In this document: one piece after another, positions 7,171-15,720 of the stretch
Layout: every line of letters starts with the position of its first letter
Position numbering within the stretch: the stretch's first letter is position 1
NCBI GenBank assembly: GCA_016703265.1
Contig: JADJCK010000001.1
Span: 310,001-374,000, forward strand
Reading direction: 5' to 3'
DNA from: a bacterium
GTDB lineage: Bacteria > Krumholzibacteriota > Krumholzibacteriia > LZORAL124-64-63
DNA length: 64,000 bases
Position numbers and translations under genes: made by a program
The notes under the pieces: generated by a model
What the model saw: only the letters and a program-made list of their open reading frames with translations
Database searches by the model: none
What the model was told of the DNA's origin: nothing

Positions 7171-8243
7171 CGTGCGCCGCCCTTCGGAAGCACGCCGCGC
7201 AGCTGGTCGAGCGTCACGGCGGCGGTGCCCAGTTCGCGAACGGCCAGCCCGGCGGCGTGGTTCGCCAGCCGGGCCGCCTCGAGATGCCCAGCCCCTGCCG
7301 CCAGGCAGGTCGTGTAGACGGCGATGACGGTGTCGCCGGCGCCGGTCACGTCGAAGACCGTGGTCGCGACGGCCGGCAGGTGGTGCTCGGCGCCGTCCTT
7401 CAGGTACAGGGCCATGCCGTGCTCGCCGCGCGTGATGAGGACCGCGTCGGCCTCCGTCATTTCCAACAGGCGCCGGCCGGCGCGCTGCAGGTCTTCCGGC
7501 CCGGTGATGGCGTGCCCGCAGGCCAGTTCGGCTTCGCGCTGGTTCGGCGTCAGCGAGGTCGCGCCGCGGTACTTCGTGTAGTCGCCCCGCTTCGGGTCGA
7601 CAACGAGCGGCACGTTGGCCTCGCGCGCCGCCGCGATCAGCGCCGGCAGCGAATGGTTGGTGAGCACACCCTTGCCATAGTCGCTCAGCACGATGCCGTC
7701 GAACGGGCCGCCTTCGCGCAGGCCCTTCACGAGTGCGGCGATGCCGGCGGCATCGATCTCGCCGTCGTGTTCGCGATCGGTGCGGCAGACCTGCTGGTGG
7801 TGCGCGATGATGCGCGTCTTGAGCGTGGTCGGCCGCGCGTCGTCGGCCACCAGGCCGTCCGGCGAGATGCCGCGCTCGGCGAGCAGGCGGCGCAGCGTGG
7901 CAGCGGCCTCGTCGCGACCGCAGAGGCCGTAGAAGACAGCGGCGGCACCCAGCGCACGGATGCCGGCCGCGACATTGGCCGCCCCGCCCAGCTTCCAGGT
8001 CTCCTCGCGGACGCGGACGACCGGCACCGGAGCCTCGGGGCTGATGCGGTCGACGCTGCCCCAGACGAAATGGTCGAGCATCGCGTCGCCGACCACGGCC
8101 AGGCGGCGGCCGGCGATGCGTTCGAGCGAGGCGGACGACGCGGCGTCGGCGGGCGTGCCGACGGGCAGGGGCGTGCCGTTCGACCGGGGCGTGCCGTTCG
8201 ACGGGGACTTGCCATTCGGCCGGGACTTGTCAGGCGCGTTCAT
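7167..8243 (-). CDS. rfaE1: Heptose-7-phosphate kinase
   Basis: This PfkB/ribokinase-family enzyme phosphorylates D-glycero-D-manno-heptose 7-phosphate for ADP-heptose synthesis. The kinase domain starts about residue 35 (RIAGRRLAVVGDAMLDHF) and has WKLGGAANVAAG and the catalytic DVTGAGDTVIAVY. The 358-residue length includes a low-complexity N-terminal tail rich in Ser-Asn-Gly-Thr-Pro, encoded by an 18-base tandem repeat. It corresponds to the N-terminal half of HldE and is separate here from the adenylyltransferase, which overlaps it by four bases. A sigma-70-type promoter lies 70 bases upstream. Confidence 0.93.
   Translation of the reverse strand: MNAPDKSRPNGKSPSNGTPRSNGTPLPVGTPADAASSASLERIAGRRLAVVGDAMLDHFVWGSVDRISPEAPVPVVRVREETWKLGGAANVAAGIRALGAAAVFYGLCGRDEAAATLRRLLAERGISPDGLVADDARPTTLKTRIIAHHQQVCRTDREHDGEIDAAGIAALVKGLREGGPFDGIVLSDYGKGVLTNHSLPALIAAAREANVPLVVDPKRGDYTKYRGATSLTPNQREAELACGHAITGPEDLQRAGRRLLEMTEADAVLITRGEHGMALYLKDGAEHHLPAVATTVFDVTGAGDTVIAVYTTCLAAGAGHLEAARLANHAAGLAVRELGTAAVTLDQLRGVLPKGGAR
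8168..8231 (-). repeat. 18-base tandem repeat at the 5' end of rfaE1
   Basis: Three 18-base units (8168-8185, 8186-8203, 8204-8221) and a partial fourth lie in the coding start of the kinase gene. The first two differ at one base; the third is more diverged. They encode a hexapeptide-like SNGTPR repeat. Copy number could vary without shifting the frame. Confidence 0.7.
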
Positions 8244-8289
8244 GAACGCTTTCTTGTGGGTTCGGGAATCGATGCCAATGCCGGTTTCA

Positions 8290-8311
8290 CCGACGGCCAG
8301 GCGGCCGTCGG
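8290..8311 (-). promoter_or_regulatory. Leader hairpin of rfaE1
   Basis: A perfect 9-base-pair stem (CCGACGGCC with GGCCGTCGG) closes a four-base loop. It sits within or at the start of the predicted rfaE1 leader transcript, just downstream of the -10 element at 8313-8318. Its role is unknown. Confidence 0.4.
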
Positions 8312-8312
8312 C

Positions 8313-8341
8313 AACCTACCACCCGCCCCTGCGGGTGTCAA
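8313..8341 (-). promoter_or_regulatory. Sigma-70-type promoter for the heptose genes
   Basis: On the minus strand TTGACA (8336-8341) is followed after 17 bases by TAGGTT (8313-8318). The spacer shares the CCCGC-N-GGGGCG block with the promoter at 2582-2609. It lies in the only divergent intergenic region of the window. Confidence 0.6.
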
Positions 8342-8390
8342 CGCAGCCGGGCGCGCGGGCAGGGCGCCTTTTACCAGCCAGGAGTTTCAC

Positions 8391-8702
8391 ATGGACAGCA
8401 AGAATCCCCCGCAGCAGCAGCGCATCACCCTGGACCTGGGCGAGAAGGAAGCCGAGGGGATCTACAGCAACCTGACGCTGATCTCGCACAGCCCCCACGA
8501 GTTCATCCTCGACTTCGCGCGACTGGTGCCCGGCCTGCCCAAGAGCAAGGTGCACGCGCGCATCATCATGACGCCGCAGTCGGCCAAGGCGCTGCAGAAG
8601 TCGCTCGCGGTGAACGTGGAGCGTTTCGAGCAGACCTACGGCGAGATCAAGCTGGCGGGGCAGCCGAACCAGGGACCGAACATCGGATTCCAGACGAACT
8701 AG
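8391..8702 (+). CDS. DUF3467 family protein
   Basis: This is the only recognised plus-strand gene. The 103-residue protein matches the small DUF3467 family, whose function is unknown: LDLGEKEAEGIYSNLTLISH, then SPHEFILDFARLVPG and KVHARIIMTPQSAKAL, followed by a short disordered tail (QPNQGPNIGFQTN). The ATG at 8391 has AGGAG seven bases upstream; a longer in-frame upstream extension is antisense to the kinase gene and unlikely. It ends at a CTAG that also holds the stop of the convergent ABC permease gene. Confidence 0.85.
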   Translation: MDSKNPPQQQRITLDLGEKEAEGIYSNLTLISHSPHEFILDFARLVPGLPKSKVHARIIMTPQSAKALQKSLAVNVERFEQTYGEIKLAGQPNQGPNIGFQTN

Positions 8703-9919
8703 GCTGCTACCTGCCGCCGCAGCCGCCAGGCGGCGATGGCGAACACGACGGCAAACCAGGCGAACAGCCCGCCCAGCAGCGGCACCGTTTCGGCCACGCC
8801 CCATCCCCGCCCGACCAGGCCGTGGAAGGCCGTGATCGCCTGGCCGGTGGGCAGCGCCTTGCCGATGGCCTGCATGAACGCCGGGACCACCTCGAGCGGC
8901 CACCACAGGCCGCCGATGGCTCCCAGCGTCATTGTCAGGCCGGTGCCCAGGCCGTCGGCCTGCGCGCCCGAGCGCGCCAGCGTGCCGAGCAGGATCGAAG
9001 CCGCCGAGGCGAAGGCCGCGAACAGGACCACGACCGCCGCCAGCGCCGCCGGCGAATCGCCGTAGTCGAGCTTGAAGGCCACCGCGTTCATCACCAGCAG
9101 GATGGCGCCCTGCACCAGCCCGACGGCCAGTCCACCGAGGAAGTAGCCCGCCACCAGGTCGAAGGCACTGGCGCGGCTGATGACGAGTCGCGCCAGGGTG
9201 CGGTCCTGCCGCTCCTGCACGAGATCCTTGGCCGAGACCATCATGAACATCAGCATGAAGAACAGGACGTAGGCCGGCCCCACGTGCTGCGCGGACCGCG
9301 TCAGGCCCCAGTCGTCGGTGGGCAGGCGCCCCAGGGTCTCGGCGCGCAGGCGCACGCGCGGCGACTCCCAGGCGTCCACGAAGGCCGCTTCGTCGAAACC
9401 GGCGGCCCCGTCGCGCGGGACCTCCTGTCCCGGTGCGGACACCAGGCTCAGCGCGGCGCCGGCGGTGGTCAGGCGGACCAGCGACTTGTCGATGAGCGTG
9501 CGCGCGGTCTGGCTGCCCAGCCGGTTGCCGTCGATGGTGAGTCGCAGGTCGACGGCCGCGCCGCCGGCCAGCGCCGCGCTGAAGCCGGCCGGGATCTGCA
9601 GGACGGCGCTGGCCTTGCCGTCGTCGACCAGGGACCGGGCGCCGGCATCGCCCACGGCGGTGTCGGCGAGCACGACCTCGAAGCGTTCGTGCGCGCGCAC
9701 CGGGGCCAGCAGCATGGCGACTGCCGCGCCACCATCGCGGTCCGAGACGATGATCTTGCGGCGCGACGGCTGGCCGCTGCCGCTCCAGTCACCCATCAGC
9801 AGGCCCATCAGGTACGAGAAGACCATGGGCATCACCAGGAGCCAGATCAGTCCGCCGCGGTCGCGCACGACACGCAGCAGGCGAAGTCGGACCATGGCGC
9901 CGATCACCTGCGGGTTCAT
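8699..9919 (-). CDS. ABC-2 type exporter, permease 2
   Basis: This 406-residue membrane protein has one hydrophobic segment near the N-terminus (LIWLLVMPMVFSYLMGLLMG), a large extracytoplasmic domain (about residues 50-210), then five more hydrophobic segments, the layout of ABC-2 permeases of the NatB/YhaP type. It overlaps the first permease gene by ATGA and is the last gene of a three-gene exporter operon. The substrate is unknown. The ATG at 9919 (MNPQVIGAMVRLRLLRV) was chosen because the longer in-frame extension lies inside the upstream permease gene. Confidence 0.85.
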   Translation of the reverse strand: MNPQVIGAMVRLRLLRVVRDRGGLIWLLVMPMVFSYLMGLLMGDWSGSGQPSRRKIIVSDRDGGAAVAMLLAPVRAHERFEVVLADTAVGDAGARSLVDDGKASAVLQIPAGFSAALAGGAAVDLRLTIDGNRLGSQTARTLIDKSLVRLTTAGAALSLVSAPGQEVPRDGAAGFDEAAFVDAWESPRVRLRAETLGRLPTDDWGLTRSAQHVGPAYVLFFMLMFMMVSAKDLVQERQDRTLARLVISRASAFDLVAGYFLGGLAVGLVQGAILLVMNAVAFKLDYGDSPAALAAVVVLFAAFASAASILLGTLARSGAQADGLGTGLTMTLGAIGGLWWPLEVVPAFMQAIGKALPTGQAITAFHGLVGRGWGVAETVPLLGGLFAWFAVVFAIAAWRLRRQVAA

Positions 9920-11247
9920 GCCCAGCCTCCCCGGCGCACGCGCGCGTTGAACAGCAGCACGATCGCCGCGAGCAGCACCACACTGGCGACGAAGAGAACG
10001 GTCAGCGGCGTCGTGATGGCGCCCAGCGAGCCGTTGTCCCCGATCACGCGCGTGAACGAGAGGTTGGCCCAGTAGTTGAAGACGAACTGGCCGGCGGCGC
10101 GCGTCCAGCCGGGCATGTTGTCGATCGGCAGGAAATTCCCGCCCAGCATGGCCGAGATGAGGACCACGGCCGTGCTGAGGTTGTCGAAGACCTTCTCGGA
10201 GGGCACCAGCATCGCCAGCAGCATGAAGACGCCCGAAGCGGCGGTACAGGTCAGCAGCACGACCACGGGCAGCGTCCAGGGATCGGGCCCGAGGTTCACG
10301 CGGAACAGGAGCGCGCCGGCGACCAGCAGCACCGACAGCATGATGACGCCCTGCGCCACGGAGGCGACCCACTTGCCGGCCACCACCGGCCAGGGCGAGC
10401 CGGGGGCCAGCAGTTGGCGCTGCAACGTGCGGCGTGCACGTTCGCGGTGGAGATCGCGGGCGCCGGCAGCCACGGCGAACATCAGGAAGAAGACGGCAAA
10501 GCTCGGCAGGAAGTAGTCGAACAGGTTCGACTCGCGCCCGTCCTCGTCGGATGACGGGGCCTTGTCGGCCACGACCAGGTTGACGCCGGGCCTGGCCAGG
10601 ACACGGCTGAGCGCCAGCTGGTGGTCGACCTGCCGCGCCAGGAACTCGGCAGCGCGTCCAGGGGTATCATCCCTTTCCGGTTCCCGCAGGTTCCGCCAGA
10701 TGCTGTCGAAGCCGCCCGTGAACAGGTCTTCGAGGGCGGACGAATCGGCGGCCGAAGGCCGGTAGTCCTCGGGCCAGAGGGCGCGGAAGGCGGCTTCGCC
10801 GGCCTGCACGCGCAACACGCCGCGCTGGACGATCTCCTGAACGATGCCCGCCTTGACCTCGCTCGACGGGTCCTTCCAGACACCCACGGTGAGCGAATCG
10901 CCGCTGAAGAAGGTCTGCAGCGCTTTTGGCGGCAGCACGATGGCGGCAGCCACGTCGCCGGCGCGCACAAGCGTATCGGCCTGCAGCGAGTCGGCCCACA
11001 CCGGCGCAAAGAAGCCCGACTCCTCCAGGCCCGCTAGCAGTCGGTCGCGCAGCGCATCGGGCATGTCGCCGGCCACCAGCGCGACCGGGATGGCGCTGAT
11101 GCCCTTCTTGCCGAACACGCCGCCGCCGAACGACAGTCCCATGACCGAGGTGAGCACGAGCGGCAGCACCAGGTTGATGACCAGGGCGCGACGGTCAGCT
11201 GCCATGCGACGCAGGTCGCGCCCCGCGAAGATCCACAGGCGCGTCAT
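9916..11247 (-). CDS. ABC-2 type exporter, permease 1
   Basis: This 443-residue permease has the ABC-2 layout: a cytoplasmic start, one helix (LVINLVLPLVLTSVMGLSFGG), a long extracytoplasmic domain to about residue 240, then a cluster of helices. The sequence DLHRERARRTLQRQL in the cytoplasmic loop is the usual coupling region next to the ATPase. It overlaps the ATPase gene upstream and the second permease downstream by ATGA each. The pair probably forms a heterodimeric exporter of unknown substrate. Confidence 0.86.
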   Translation of the reverse strand: MTRLWIFAGRDLRRMAADRRALVINLVLPLVLTSVMGLSFGGGVFGKKGISAIPVALVAGDMPDALRDRLLAGLEESGFFAPVWADSLQADTLVRAGDVAAAIVLPPKALQTFFSGDSLTVGVWKDPSSEVKAGIVQEIVQRGVLRVQAGEAAFRALWPEDYRPSAADSSALEDLFTGGFDSIWRNLREPERDDTPGRAAEFLARQVDHQLALSRVLARPGVNLVVADKAPSSDEDGRESNLFDYFLPSFAVFFLMFAVAAGARDLHRERARRTLQRQLLAPGSPWPVVAGKWVASVAQGVIMLSVLLVAGALLFRVNLGPDPWTLPVVVLLTCTAASGVFMLLAMLVPSEKVFDNLSTAVVLISAMLGGNFLPIDNMPGWTRAAGQFVFNYWANLSFTRVIGDNGSLGAITTPLTVLFVASVVLLAAIVLLFNARVRRGGWA

Positions 11248-12185
11248 GGGGCGGTTTCCCGAAGGCCGCGGCCCGTCAGGTTGAGGTACAGCGTCTCGAG
11301 GTTGGGGCGCTCGATCTCCAGTTGCTCGACCGGCAGGTCATTCGCGCGCAACCACTCCTGGATGCGCGGCAGCAGCCGGCCGCCGTCCACCGCGCGCACC
11401 TCGACCTTGCCGCGGCGCTCGCCCACACCCGAGCAATCCGCCCAGGCGCCGCAGGCCTCGACGAAGGCCGCATGCGCCGCCGCCGGCAGGCTCAAGCGGA
11501 TGAGGTCGACGTCGCCGACCTGGCCGATCAGCGATTCCTTGTCACCCAGGGCCACGAGCTTACCGCGGTCGATGACGCCGATGCGGTCGCAGAGCTGCTC
11601 GGCCTCTTCCAGGTAGTGCGTCGTGTAGATGACCGTCAGGCCCTGCCGGCCGAGCCCTGCGATCAGTTCGAGGATGCGGCTGCGGGCCTGCGCATCGATA
11701 CCGACCGTCGGCTCGTCCAGGAACAGCACCTCGGGCTCGTGGATGAGCCCGGCCACCAGGTTGAGACGGCGCATCATGCCGCCGGAATAGGCATCGACCC
11801 GGCGCTTGGCCTGGTCGGCCAGGTCGGCCATGACCAGCAATTCCTCCACGCGCCGACTGAGCGCCGCGCCGCCGAGGCCATGGAGCCGGCCCCAGAACAT
11901 GAGGTTGTCCCGCGCCGTGAGGTCGGTGTAGAGCGCAATCTCCTGCGGCACCACGCCGATCAGCCTGCGCACCTGCGCAGGCGAAGTCGCGACGTCATGC
12001 CCGCCGATGCGCACCTGCCCGCCGTCGGCGCGCAACAGGGTCGACAGCACGCCGATGGTGGTGGTCTTGCCGGCGCCGTTGGGCCCGAGCAGCCCGAACA
12101 ACTCGCCGCGCGCGACGGAGAACGAGACGCCGTCGACCGCGCGCTGCGTGCCGTACTTCTTGACGAGGTCCTTGACTTCGATCAC
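11244..12185 (-). CDS. ABC-2 type exporter, ATP-binding protein
   Basis: The 313-residue ATPase has Walker A GPNGAGKTT (about residues 34-42), the signature YSGGMMRRL, Walker B VLFLDEPTVG and the H-loop YTTHYLEEA, as in the CcmA/NatA group. A C-terminal segment after residue 220 resembles the regulatory domain of such exporters. The start is GTG with GAGGAG five bases upstream, overlapping the stop of the acyltransferase gene as GTGA. The operon runs acyltransferase, ATPase, permease 1, permease 2, so an envelope-related cargo is possible but unproven. Confidence 0.92.
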   Translation of the reverse strand: MIEVKDLVKKYGTQRAVDGVSFSVARGELFGLLGPNGAGKTTTIGVLSTLLRADGGQVRIGGHDVATSPAQVRRLIGVVPQEIALYTDLTARDNLMFWGRLHGLGGAALSRRVEELLVMADLADQAKRRVDAYSGGMMRRLNLVAGLIHEPEVLFLDEPTVGIDAQARSRILELIAGLGRQGLTVIYTTHYLEEAEQLCDRIGVIDRGKLVALGDKESLIGQVGDVDLIRLSLPAAAHAAFVEACGAWADCSGVGERRGKVEVRAVDGGRLLPRIQEWLRANDLPVEQLEIERPNLETLYLNLTGRGLRETAP

Positions 12186-13084
12186 GCCGACTCCTCGGGT
12201 GGACGGGTCTTCCAGCGCCGGTGCGTCCAGAAATACTGCTCCGGCGCCCTACGCACGGCCTCTTCCAAACGTTGCACGAAGATTTCCGTAAGGCGGGCGA
12301 CGGCCGTGGCCTCGTCCCACCCCGGCTCGGGCCTGTAGGGCGGCCCCAGTTCCAGGCGATGGCGGCCGTCCGGCAGGCGGAAGATCATGCCGCTGATGAC
12401 GGGTGCCTGCAGTTTCCAGGAAAAGTAGGCCGCCCCGCGGTAGAACGAGGCGGGCCGTCCGAGGAACGTCGCGAAGAAGCCGTCGGGGCCGGCGTCCTGG
12501 TCGGCGGCGAGCCCGATGACCTCGCCCCGGCGCAGGGCCGTGACCATCTCCTTCAGCGGGCCGCCCGAGCGGATGATGCGCACGCCTGCCCTCGCGCGCA
12601 GGTCCGCCAGCATCCGGTCGGCCTGCGGGTTGGACTGGCTCTTGCCGAGGAACGTGACGGGGATGCCCTCGGCGCCGAGGCGGGCGGCCAGCACCTCCCA
12701 GTTGCCGAAATGCCCGGTCACGAGCAGGACGCCGCGACCGTCGGCGGCCGCGGCGTGGTAGTGCTCGAGCCCTTCGATGTCGACCCACTCGCGCAACTGC
12801 CCGCGGGACAGCCGGCCGAGCAGCAGGAACTCCATGAGGTTGGTGCCGAAGTGGCGGAAGAAACCGGCGGCGATGGCGTCGCGGGCAGCGTCGTCGTGGG
12901 TGGCGCCGAAGGCGTGGCGCAGGTTGTCGCGCACCACGGCCGTGCGGTACAGGCGCCACCGCCAGACAAGCGCCCCCAGGCCGCGGCCCAGCGCCGGCAG
13001 GGCCCGGCGCGGCAGCAGCGCGGCCAGGGCGGTGAGCGTCCGCAGGGCCGCGTAGTCGAGTCGCTGGCGGGCCGGCGAGGCCAG
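12182..13084 (-). CDS. LpxL/HtrB-family lipid A acyltransferase, probable CTG start
   Basis: This 300-residue protein matches lauroyl/myristoyl acyltransferases that complete lipid A. Visible motifs are VVRDNLRHAFG, FFRHFGTNLMEF, the catalytic-type GHFGNWE (His then acidic residue, about residues 108-114) and ALRRGEVIGLAADQDAG. No ATG, GTG or TTG fits the N-terminus without entering dprA, but a CTG at 13084 has GGAGG seven bases upstream and gives the normal family length. A different frame offers an ATG at 13163, so a frameshift is the alternative. It overlaps the exporter ATPase gene by four bases. Confidence 0.85.
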   Translation of the reverse strand: MASPARQRLDYAALRTLTALAALLPRRALPALGRGLGALVWRWRLYRTAVVRDNLRHAFGATHDDAARDAIAAGFFRHFGTNLMEFLLLGRLSRGQLREWVDIEGLEHYHAAAADGRGVLLVTGHFGNWEVLAARLGAEGIPVTFLGKSQSNPQADRMLADLRARAGVRIIRSGGPLKEMVTALRRGEVIGLAADQDAGPDGFFATFLGRPASFYRGAAYFSWKLQAPVISGMIFRLPDGRHRLELGPPYRPEPGWDEATAVARLTEIFVQRLEEAVRRAPEQYFWTHRRWKTRPPEESA

Positions 13085-13175
13085 GGTGGTGCCTCCGGTA
13101 GGCGTGCGGGATGGGTTTCGCGGCCGCCGCGGCGCGCGCAGCGGCCGCCCGGGCCCGCCGCATGGCGCCGAGCCC

Positions 13176-14096
13176 TCAGGCGGTCCAGAGTCTACGGGCC
13201 ACCTGCCCTCCCGGCAACCGGTGGATGAGGCCGGCCAGTTCGAGGGCGCACAAGCCGTCGACGAAACCGCGCTCGTCGCCCGGCCACTGGCGGCGCAATT
13301 CATCACGCCCGCAGCCGCCCAGGTCGAGCCGTTCGTAGAGCCAGCGCGCCGCAGGATGGTCCGGCAGGTTCGGCTCGGGCAACGGCGTCGCCCACGGGAA
13401 CAGGGTCAGCTGCGTCTGGAAACAGGCCTGCACGTCGGCCACCGATTCCACGAGGCAGGCGCCGTCGCGCAGCAGCTGGTGGCAGCCGTGACTCGTGTCG
13501 ACGTCGACCGGACCCGGCACCGCGAACACGTCGCGGCCGGCGTCGGCCGCTTCGCGCGCCGTGACCATGGCCCCGCTCTTGAGCGGCGCCTCGACCACGA
13601 TCACGCCGCGGACCACCAGTGCCAGCACCTGATTGCGCTCCAGGAAGTGGTGCTTGAGCGGGGGCGTGCCCGCCGGGAAGGGCGTCAGGCTGCATCCGCG
13701 CGCGCGGATCTCGCGCAACAGCCCACGGTGCGCCTGGGGATAGCAGAGGTCGGTGCCGGTGGCCATCACGGCAACCGTGCTGCCGCCGGCCTCAAGCGCC
13801 CCGCGGTGCGCGGCGGCATCGATGCCCCGCGCCAGGCCGCTGACGATGACCCAGCCCGCGGCCGCGAGCTGGCCCGCCAGCACGCGCGTGACCTCGAGGC
13901 CGCGCGCCGTCGGTTTCCGCGTGCCGACGATGCCCAGGCAGGGGCGAGTCAGTACGGAGGCCTCGCCCTGCACATGCAGCGCCGTGATGAGCGGCGCCAC
14001 ATCGCGGTGCCAGAGGGGCGGCCACAGTTCATGATCGCGTTCGAGGAGCAGGTAGTCCGCGGGCGCAGGCGTGCGCCCGTGCTTCGGTTCATTCAC
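13176..14096 (-). CDS. dprA: DNA processing protein DprA
   Basis: DprA binds incoming single-stranded DNA during transformation and loads RecA. The 306-residue protein has the Rossmann-like core with GIVGTRKPTARG, SGLARGIDAAAHRGAL and LKHHFLERNQVLA, then DVFAVPGP, and a C-terminal winged-helix-like segment from about residue 240. The N-terminal SAM-type domain is reduced. The start is GTG at 14096 without a clear ribosome binding site. It follows obgE; a ComEA-like gene and a type IV pilus locus lie in the same window. Confidence 0.93.
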   Translation of the reverse strand: MNEPKHGRTPAPADYLLLERDHELWPPLWHRDVAPLITALHVQGEASVLTRPCLGIVGTRKPTARGLEVTRVLAGQLAAAGWVIVSGLARGIDAAAHRGALEAGGSTVAVMATGTDLCYPQAHRGLLREIRARGCSLTPFPAGTPPLKHHFLERNQVLALVVRGVIVVEAPLKSGAMVTAREAADAGRDVFAVPGPVDVDTSHGCHQLLRDGACLVESVADVQACFQTQLTLFPWATPLPEPNLPDHPAARWLYERLDLGGCGRDELRRQWPGDERGFVDGLCALELAGLIHRLPGGQVARRLWTA

Positions 14097-14142
14097 GATG
14101 GTCGGGATCCCGTCCGGGAGGACGTCGGCAAACGTCGCCGGC

Positions 14143-15141
14143 TCAGCCGGCGTTCAGTCGTCGCAGCAGGTGCCGCAGTTCGGTCAGGCCGCGTCCGGCC
14201 ACCGCCGAGATCTGCAGCGTGTCGACCGCGCCCGCAGCCGTCGCCCAGAGTCGGGCCTTCGCCAGGGCCGCAGCCGCATCTTCGTCGTTCATGACGTCGC
14301 TCTTGGTCACGACCACCGCGAACGGAAGCCGCGCCAGGTGACCGCCGTAGCTCTCCAGTTCACCGCGCAGCATACCGAGCGCCTCGGCCGGCTCGACCGT
14401 CGACGGGTCGACCAGCAGCAGCAGAGCCCGCGTCCGCTCGACGTGGCGCAGGAACTCGTGGCCCAGGCCCCGCCCTTCGCTCGCGCCCTCGATGAGTCCG
14501 GGGATGTCGGCCAGCGTACAACTGGCGTAGTCGCCCAGGTCGACGATGCCGAGGTTCGGCACCAGCGTCGTGAACGGATAGTCGGCCACCTTGGGCCGGG
14601 CCGCGGTGAGCACCGACAGCAGCGTGCTCTTGCCTGCGTTGGGCTCGCCCACCAGCGCGATGTCCGCGATGAGCTTCAACTCGAAGCGCACGACGCGCTC
14701 GACGCCCGGCTTGCCCGGCGTGGCCTTCATCGGCGTCTGGTTGCGGGCATTCCGGAATTCCCAGTTGCCCTTGCCGCCGCGACCACCTTCGGCCAGCAAG
14801 AGCCGGTCCCCTGCTTCGACCAGGTCGCCGATCTGCTCGCCGGTTTCCTCGTCGATGACCACCGTGCCGCACGGCACCTTGATCTCGATGTCGTGCCCGT
14901 CGGCGCCGGTGCAGTTGTTCGCGCCGCCCTGCCGGCCCTCCTCGGCCTCGTACTTCCGCCGGTAGCGGAAGTCCAGCAATGTCGTCAGATGCGCATCGGC
15001 AAGCAGCCAGACCGAGCCGCCGCGCCCGCCGTTGCCGCCGTCCGGGCCGCCGCGCGGCACATACTTCTCGCGCCGGGTCGAGACCTTGCCGTCGCCGCCC
15101 TTGCCCGAGGCGATCGTGATGATGGCTGTGTCCAGGAACAC
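14143..15141 (-). CDS. obgE: Obg family GTPase
   Basis: Obg is an essential GTPase tied to large-subunit ribosome assembly. The 332-residue protein has the glycine-rich Obg fold (GKGGDGKVSTRREKYVPRGG, GGRGGKGNWEF), then the G domain with P-loop GEPNAGKSTL, DIPGLIEGAS and VVTKSD. The GTG at 15141 gives the usual start (VFLDTAII) and has GAGGAG six bases upstream; a longer start at 15168 would include that binding site in the coding region. No C-terminal extension is present. It lies downstream of coaD. Confidence 0.96.
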   Translation of the reverse strand: MFLDTAIITIASGKGGDGKVSTRREKYVPRGGPDGGNGGRGGSVWLLADAHLTTLLDFRYRRKYEAEEGRQGGANNCTGADGHDIEIKVPCGTVVIDEETGEQIGDLVEAGDRLLLAEGGRGGKGNWEFRNARNQTPMKATPGKPGVERVVRFELKLIADIALVGEPNAGKSTLLSVLTAARPKVADYPFTTLVPNLGIVDLGDYASCTLADIPGLIEGASEGRGLGHEFLRHVERTRALLLLVDPSTVEPAEALGMLRGELESYGGHLARLPFAVVVTKSDVMNDEDAAAALAKARLWATAAGAVDTLQISAVAGRGLTELRHLLRRLNAG

Positions 15142-15223
15142 GCGGGACTCCTCGGGTCGCGGCGTCAACCGCGGGTTGCGGCCTGGGGCCGCGTGTCACG
15201 CCGCCGGAGCGACGCTCATCGGG

Positions 15224-15700
15224 TCAAAAGTCGCGGCCGGCCAGCGCGCGCGCCACCGGCTCCGGCACCAGCCGGTCGAGGGGGCCGCCGTGGCGCAGCA
15301 CGTCGCGGACAAGCGTGCTGGAAATGGCCGCCAGTTGCGGCCGGGCCAGCAGGTAGACGTATTCGACATCGGCGGCGAGCAGGGCGTTCACGCCGGCCAT
15401 CGTCCATTCGTGTTCGTAGTCGCCCGGCGTGCGGATGCCCCGCACGACGGCGCTGGCGCCGCGGCGCCGCACCTCGTCCACGAGCAGGCCGCTGAACGGC
15501 TCGACCTCGACCCCGGACATCCCGGCAACCGAAGCGCGGAACAGCTCCACGCGTTCATCCAGTTCGAGCAGGCCGGCCTTGCCGGTGGCCGCAACCACCA
15601 CCGTGACGCGGTCGAACAGTCGACTGGCGCGCTCGACCAGGTCGAGGTGGCCCAGCGTCACCGGGTCGAATGAACCCGGATACAGCACGTGGCGGTGCAT
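15224..15700 (-). CDS. coaD: Phosphopantetheine adenylyltransferase
   Basis: CoaD makes dephospho-CoA from 4'-phosphopantetheine and ATP. The 158-residue protein shows YPGSFDPVTLGHLDL with the TxGH nucleotide-binding motif, RGIRTPGDYEHE and the C-terminal ISSTLVRDVLRHGG. The ATG at 15700 has AAGGGG upstream; a longer GTG/ATG start would overlap rsmD. It follows rsmD closely, a widespread pairing (rsmD-coaD). Confidence 0.96.
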   Translation of the reverse strand: MHRHVLYPGSFDPVTLGHLDLVERASRLFDRVTVVVAATGKAGLLELDERVELFRASVAGMSGVEVEPFSGLLVDEVRRRGASAVVRGIRTPGDYEHEWTMAGVNALLAADVEYVYLLARPQLAAISSTLVRDVLRHGGPLDRLVPEPVARALAGRDF

Positions 15701-15720
15701 GCTCGCCCCTTTCCAACCGG

